This document shows, piece after piece, positions 59,700 through 64,000 of a stretch of DNA of 64,000 bases (its first letter is position 1; each line of letters begins with the position of its first letter). The stretch is from positions 14,581,734 to 14,645,733 of the forward strand of contig NC_079479.1 in assembly GCF_026230105.1 (NCBI RefSeq). Direction: 5' to 3'. This DNA is from Diorhabda sublineata. Its lineage: Eukaryota > Arthropoda > Insecta > Coleoptera > Chrysomelidae. The notes below the pieces were generated by a model that worked only from the letters and a program-made list of their open reading frames with translations, was not told the origin of the DNA and did no database searches. Position numbers and translations under genes: made by a program.

Positions 59700-60185
59700 A
59701 TTTATCATTGCTTCTTGAGGAAAAACATACTGTACAAGCTCAGCAATGGCTTCAAAAGTGTTACCCGGACTCTGCTGCATCGAAAAGAATCATTTGTAAT
59801 TGGTTTGCTAAATTCAAACGTGGTCGAACAGACACCGATGATGGTGAACGTTCTGGTCGTCCAATTGAGGTAATTACTCCATAAAACATCAAAAAAGTCC
59901 ACGAATTGGTTATATCTAAACGTAAATTGAAATTGGCAATCTATGAAACATGGATCACTGCACTGCGGAAATAAAATGATCATCATCTTAGTAGACTGCA
60001 ACTGTTGAACCACGTCCAAAACGTCCAAAGGCACAACAGGCAGCGGGGAAGGTTATGGATTCAGTATTTTGGGATACGCATGAGATATTGTTCACTTACA
60101 AACTCCAAAAGGGAGACACAATCAATAACTTCTTCTTCAAGTACCATACACTTTGCAGCGTGTAGGTGTTCTCTAGTCGAAAACT
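59700..60185 (+). pseudogene. Mariner transposase N-terminal and middle relic
   Basis: AQQWLQKCYPDSAASKRIIC with NWFAKFKRGRTDTDD and GERSGRPIEV (59740-59880) is the first helix-turn-helix and linker. After stops, ETWITALRK keeps a W near the first catalytic region, and KRPKAQQAAGKVMDSVFWDT-type sequence spans 60010-60085 in shifted frames. The catalytic C-terminus is lost. Confidence 0.66.
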
Positions 60186-60224
60186 TCTAATCTACTATCT
60201 GAAGACAAAAATAAAAATAATTTT

Positions 60225-60480
60225 CTTTGTTTAATTACCGCGATCAGTTATTTCTCCCCGCTCCCGCTCTCCTCTGTACTTCTTCATTCGTCATGTGCTT
60301 GATCCATGGGATCCGCAGAAGTCTGCGCAATAGCCACATTCCTATTGCTTCTATTCTGTTTAAGGACCTCACTTTCAGGGAACACTTCTCCACACCATAC
60401 AGAAGGATTTATCACCCTCAATCTAAGGCTTAGGAGGACTTCTCGGCGAATTATGGTATTGGTAGAGCTAATGCCAGAAT
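60225..60480 (-). pseudogene. LINE C-terminal scrap
   Basis: Minus strand: YGVEKCSLKVRSLNRIEAIG then MWLLRRLLRIPWIKHMTNEE. L-Y-G-x-E-x-x-x-L followed by R-R-x-L-x-I-x-W is typical for RTE-like endonuclease-RT LINEs. Confidence 0.6.
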
Positions 60481-60649
60481 ATTTTCTGAAAGAATGATGA
60501 TGATAATGTTGATGGAGCTCAGGAAGACGACGATATTAACGCTATTGACTAAGCACTAGACAAGTGAATCGAGAACTTAATGTTACTTAAATAAAAGTAA
60601 CTAGAGTCTCTCTAAAAGAATTATCTCTACCTACATCATCTTCAAATGG

Positions 60650-60935
60650 TTTAACGACCAACAACCAAAGATAATTTCCATAATTCATATGTGTGGACAG
60701 AAAAATATCCCCATGCTATTCGAGAACGTCGTTTTCAGTTGAAGTTTTCGATTAACGTGTGGATTTGTGTCATAAATGACCAAATAGTAGGTCCTCAGTG
60801 TTTGTTTTTCCTCCATTCACAGGACAGATCTACTTAGAATAGAATGTTAAGATCTCATTTCATGGCTTCCCAGATCTCCTGATATCAATTTAATCCCGTT
60901 GAAGCGGTTAAGCGACTAGTTTACACAGACAGTTT
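60650..60935 (+). pseudogene. DD41D-like transposase scrap
   Basis: SYVWTEKYPHAIRERRFQLK then FSINVWICVINDQIVGPQCL (60685-60810) is the segment after the first catalytic Asp in rosa-like transposases. Near 60868, ISWLPRSPDINLIPL matches the third Asp region. Most of the core between them is deleted. Confidence 0.58.
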
Positions 60936-62690
60936 GTTTCTCTCTCTTTTAGGTCTTTCATCATCTCTGCGCACCATCTTCTCCTTGATCCTTCTTTTTT
61001 TCTTGTTCCTCAGGTATGTCCATCATATTTTTGTTGCTCTAAAATCCGAGTTTCTCCATATGTGACTTAGACAATATTTTCTTTTAAATCTTATTTTGCT
61101 TAGTTCTGCCTCTCCAAATAGATTCCTTGTTTCATTATTTGTTCTCCCCAGCCATAATTCTCCCCCCTTTTTACATCTCAGTATCTTTCTGAGTATTTTT
61201 CTGTCCCAAATATATACAGGGATTAGTAGTAGCTAGATTTTCAAACGACCATTATTTCTAGCCATTTTTTGGGAATAAAAGTGCAGTGCAGCGTGCAGCG
61301 AGCACTGGACGAACCGCATCGAATGTAGATGTACATGTAGAATAGATTGACATTTTTTTTACATCCAAGGGTTTATACCTTAGGTTTCTGTAGATTTTTG
61401 AACTTATTGTATTAAATTCTTGTCTGTAATATGTATAAATTTAAGCGACCACAGTTAACAGGCATTCTCCCTGATAATGTGTGAATTAAGGGAGTGCACG
61501 GAAAACCGTATTGATCTTGAAATGTCCTTGAGATAGAGCTGTATATTTGAAAATCTATTCAGAACCGTGTTATTTGCAGTTTTGTTTTTTTCCACGATGA
61601 AGTTTCCATAAGTAGATGAGGAAAGACCCATTTTGATTTCATACGAGCCATCATCAATTTCGTCGTATTAATTCAGAAACACACTGTATGGTAATTTATT
61701 CTCGGTGTCTGTAAACTGTGGAAGTGGTATCTTGATCGGGTTACTTGTGACAATTCAATTAAGTACTTGAAAGCTGTCGAAAGTTTTAGGACCTTATCCA
61801 ATGAAACTAGATGGTTTTTGTCCACAAAAAAACACATACTCCTTTTTTTGGAGAACTATATGTATGCTCCAAACAATTATTCCTATGGAACAATCAAAAG
61901 AATACCAAGATAATGCATCAGCTGAACCTCATTCTATTACTCTGTAGTACTATAAATTTTACAAATTCCAGAAACAAAAAAAACTTCCTATTGATCAGTT
62001 TTTCATTACATATTTCACTGTAGTTGATATTAAACTTGAAATAATATAATAAACAATGTGCGCTTAGAATGATGTTATTATCATCTTATCCAGAACATGA
62101 AGGCGTCATAGTCTTCATCCCTCCAGAAGAGATTAAACCAAAATTACAACGTAACTAGCTAAATCTTGTGCAAAAACGGTCTTATCTTATATTCCTTATC
62201 AAAACCAATTAACAATAGATTTACGACATCTGGGAGAAACCTTGCGAATTGATTTATTCCAGTAATACTACGAGTTGACGCTTCTTATATCACGTTTCTG
62301 TACAACCAACAATGTTTTGCGAACCTTATACGCAGTGGCGTAGATAAGATGTAAGTTTTTACTATAAAAATAGTTTATTTCATCTAATAAAGGTTGAGCT
62401 CAAATCAGATACCAGCTTTTTATCAAACAAGTGACTGGAAAAGGTTTGAAAGCTACAAATACCTTGTAAATTAAATTGATATCTATCTCCGGACACAATT
62501 ATCCAAATTAATATTAAATGCTGTGGACAAAAAAAATTCAGCAACAAATTTATTGAAAAAATGATAAATTCGGACTTATGTATGGATGCAGCCCTCAACT
62601 GGATTCCCAATTAATGGAGTTGAGTTGAATATTTTTGTTTGTATTGTACCTGTTGAATCCTATTTTGAACTTCTAACCTGGCAGCTGTAG
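60936..62690. other. Nothing firmly recognised
   Basis: AT-rich. The segment 60950-61200 is pyrimidine-rich and may be LINE-derived but shows no motif I can name. Confidence 0.35.
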
Positions 62691-63355
62691 AAATGCGAGA
62701 AAAAACTAAAATTAGGAAGTCGATGAAAAACAACAACGTGCTGATGATTCCGAGCAGTATTTGGCCATGTTCACACGTAATAAATCAGATAATTTACGTT
62801 GATAGGTGTCAATAGATGGAACAAGGATCCATCACTTCCATCCAGAATCAAAACCATCATCATCTGGGTGGACTACAGCCAGTGAACCACATTCGAAGCG
62901 TTCAAAGGCTTAACAGTCACCTGGGAAGGTTATGGCTTCTGTCTTATGGGATGCGCATGGAATATTCTCAATCGACTATATCCAAAAGGGAGAGGTAATC
63001 AATAGCGAATACTGCATAAAGTTGTTTGAAGGCAAAAACGGCCTCAGTTTTCGAAGAAAGAGCCATTCCTATGCGAAGATAATGCACCTATTCACAATTC
63101 GATGGTTACATTGAACTAATTACACTTCGAACTGCTTCCTCATCCTACGTATAGTCCAGATATAGCCTCCAGTGAGTACTGACTATTCGCCGGTAACAAA
63201 CTTTACTTAAATGAAGAAGTAATTGCTGTAACTGAAGTCTATTTTGATGCGAAAGACAAATACTTCTACAAGCATGCTATGCCATGGCATTGAGAAGTTA
63301 GAGAAGCGTTGGAACGATTTTATTGCTCTTGAGGTAGATCAAATTGATGAATAGA
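62690..63355 (+). pseudogene. DD34D mariner transposase relic
   Basis: Frames in order: DEQYLAMFTRNKSDNLR, a degraded first Asp region (SIDGTRIHHFHPESK, where D-E-T-W has become D-G-T-R), KVMASVLWDAHGIFSIDY with IQKGEVINSEYCIKLFE (62930-63030), CEDNAPIHNSMV-type sequence near 63075 in another frame (second Asp), LPHPTYSPDIASSEY near 63140, where the third catalytic Asp appears as Glu, and the end EKLEKRWNDFIALEVDQIDE at 63295-63355. Multiple frameshifts. Confidence 0.72.
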
Positions 63356-64000
63356 ACTGATTTATGGCAAAAAATGTGATTTTCTCAGCTAGTCACATAA
63401 TTTATTCATAATCTCAGAGGGTGAAAGCTATAAATAATTATAAAGTAAACAGAAAAAGGAAAAAATTGAAAAAATTATCAAGGTAAGACTTTATGAGTGT
63501 GGATTCCCTGCCTAATATATATTAAATTCAACTATGAGTTATCACTGTAACGATGTATTCGTGATTCCATCAAATCGTTGACTGCCTTATGGTTGCTAAA
63601 CTTCCGCTTTATATACTAAAATCAAATTCTGGCACTTCCACTCCCCAAATCTCTAATTTGTCGTAAGCCAACAAAAATGTCTGCTTATAAATTGTTTATA
63701 TGAAAAAACAGCGTGTTCGCTGAACTTCAACTTCGAAAATATATTAGAGCAGGACGGGGTTAACTATAGCAGTCAGCGAGTTCGTAAGATCTCCCTCTTC
63801 TTAGTAGGAAGTTTATCCTGACAGCTCTGTATAACCGTGACTGGATGTTCAAGTTGGCAACTGAATCCATTTCTAAACTTTCTGGTCTTATGAAACTAAC
63901 AGGGCACTGTCATTTCCATAGTTTATGATGGCGGGGAGGAAGCTAGAGATGTAAATTTGTGGTATCTTGGAAGGTCACCTCTATCATGTACCTCATGACT
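63356..64000. other. Nothing recognised
   Basis: AT-rich to the window's end; no family or repeat seen. Confidence 0.4.

Overview
This window looks like AT-rich arthropod, most likely insect, genomic DNA made almost entirely of decayed mobile elements and simple repeats. The evidence is the mix of families: several mariner/Tc1 subgroups, a pogo-like element, a hAT of the ZBED type, Helentron-type Helitrons with ends of a kind common in insects, Jockey-, R1- and RTE-like LINEs, and multicopy arthropod proteins of unknown function. The order is not determinable from what I can see. I found no intact host gene, no rRNA, no convincing tRNA and no CRISPR. Almost every reading frame worth naming is a broken piece of a transposase, reverse transcriptase or helicase.

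Layout. 1-3.8 kb: pogo-like transposase relic, a full-span relic of a multicopy arthropod protein (here the YICGEF family), and a tyrosine-recombinase scrap. 4.7-10.3 kb: block A, made of a hAT terminus, a LINE and a mariner that a later 2-kb insertion has split. 12.2-14.65 kb: Helentron fragment, RT scrap, and a DD41D-like transposase whose two halves point in opposite directions. 14.96-20.7 kb: a nested cluster. A second YICGEF relic on the minus strand is interrupted by retroelement-like sequence, which is interrupted by a 1,020-bp element with 22-bp inverted repeats and a 1,561-bp mariner. An inverted copy of the retroelement-like arm follows at 20.1-20.7 kb. 21.4-24.6 kb: a DD34D mariner relic and a second piece of the protein family carried by the 1,020-bp element. 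25.0-27.3 kb: tandem repeats and microsatellites. 27.4-30.7 kb: hAT transposase relic joined to block B, a second copy of block A. 30.9-36 kb: LTR-like segment, LINE and Tc1-like relics. 38.4-41.3 kb: an internally deleted DD41D-like element and a 1,993-bp mariner nearly identical to the one at 16.3 kb. 42-49 kb: two head-to-head LINE fragments, a second LTR-like segment and a longer Helentron remnant with helicase C-terminal motifs. 51-64 kb: a DD34D mariner with both ends, a pair of rearranged repeats, a cysteine-rich/acidic protein tail, a tandem array of about 145-bp units, and more mariner and LINE relics.

Nothing works together as a pathway. The biology is insertion, nesting, duplication and decay. 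The youngest event visible is the pair of long-inverted-repeat mariners (16273-17833 and 39319-41311). Their shared parts are almost the same while their lesions differ, so the family was active recently. The most unusual observations are the 1,020-bp inverted-repeat element that carries part of an uncharacterised multicopy arthropod protein, the duplicated LINE-mariner block, and the two satellite-like arrays. Family assignments come from recognising motifs by eye; no database search was run.
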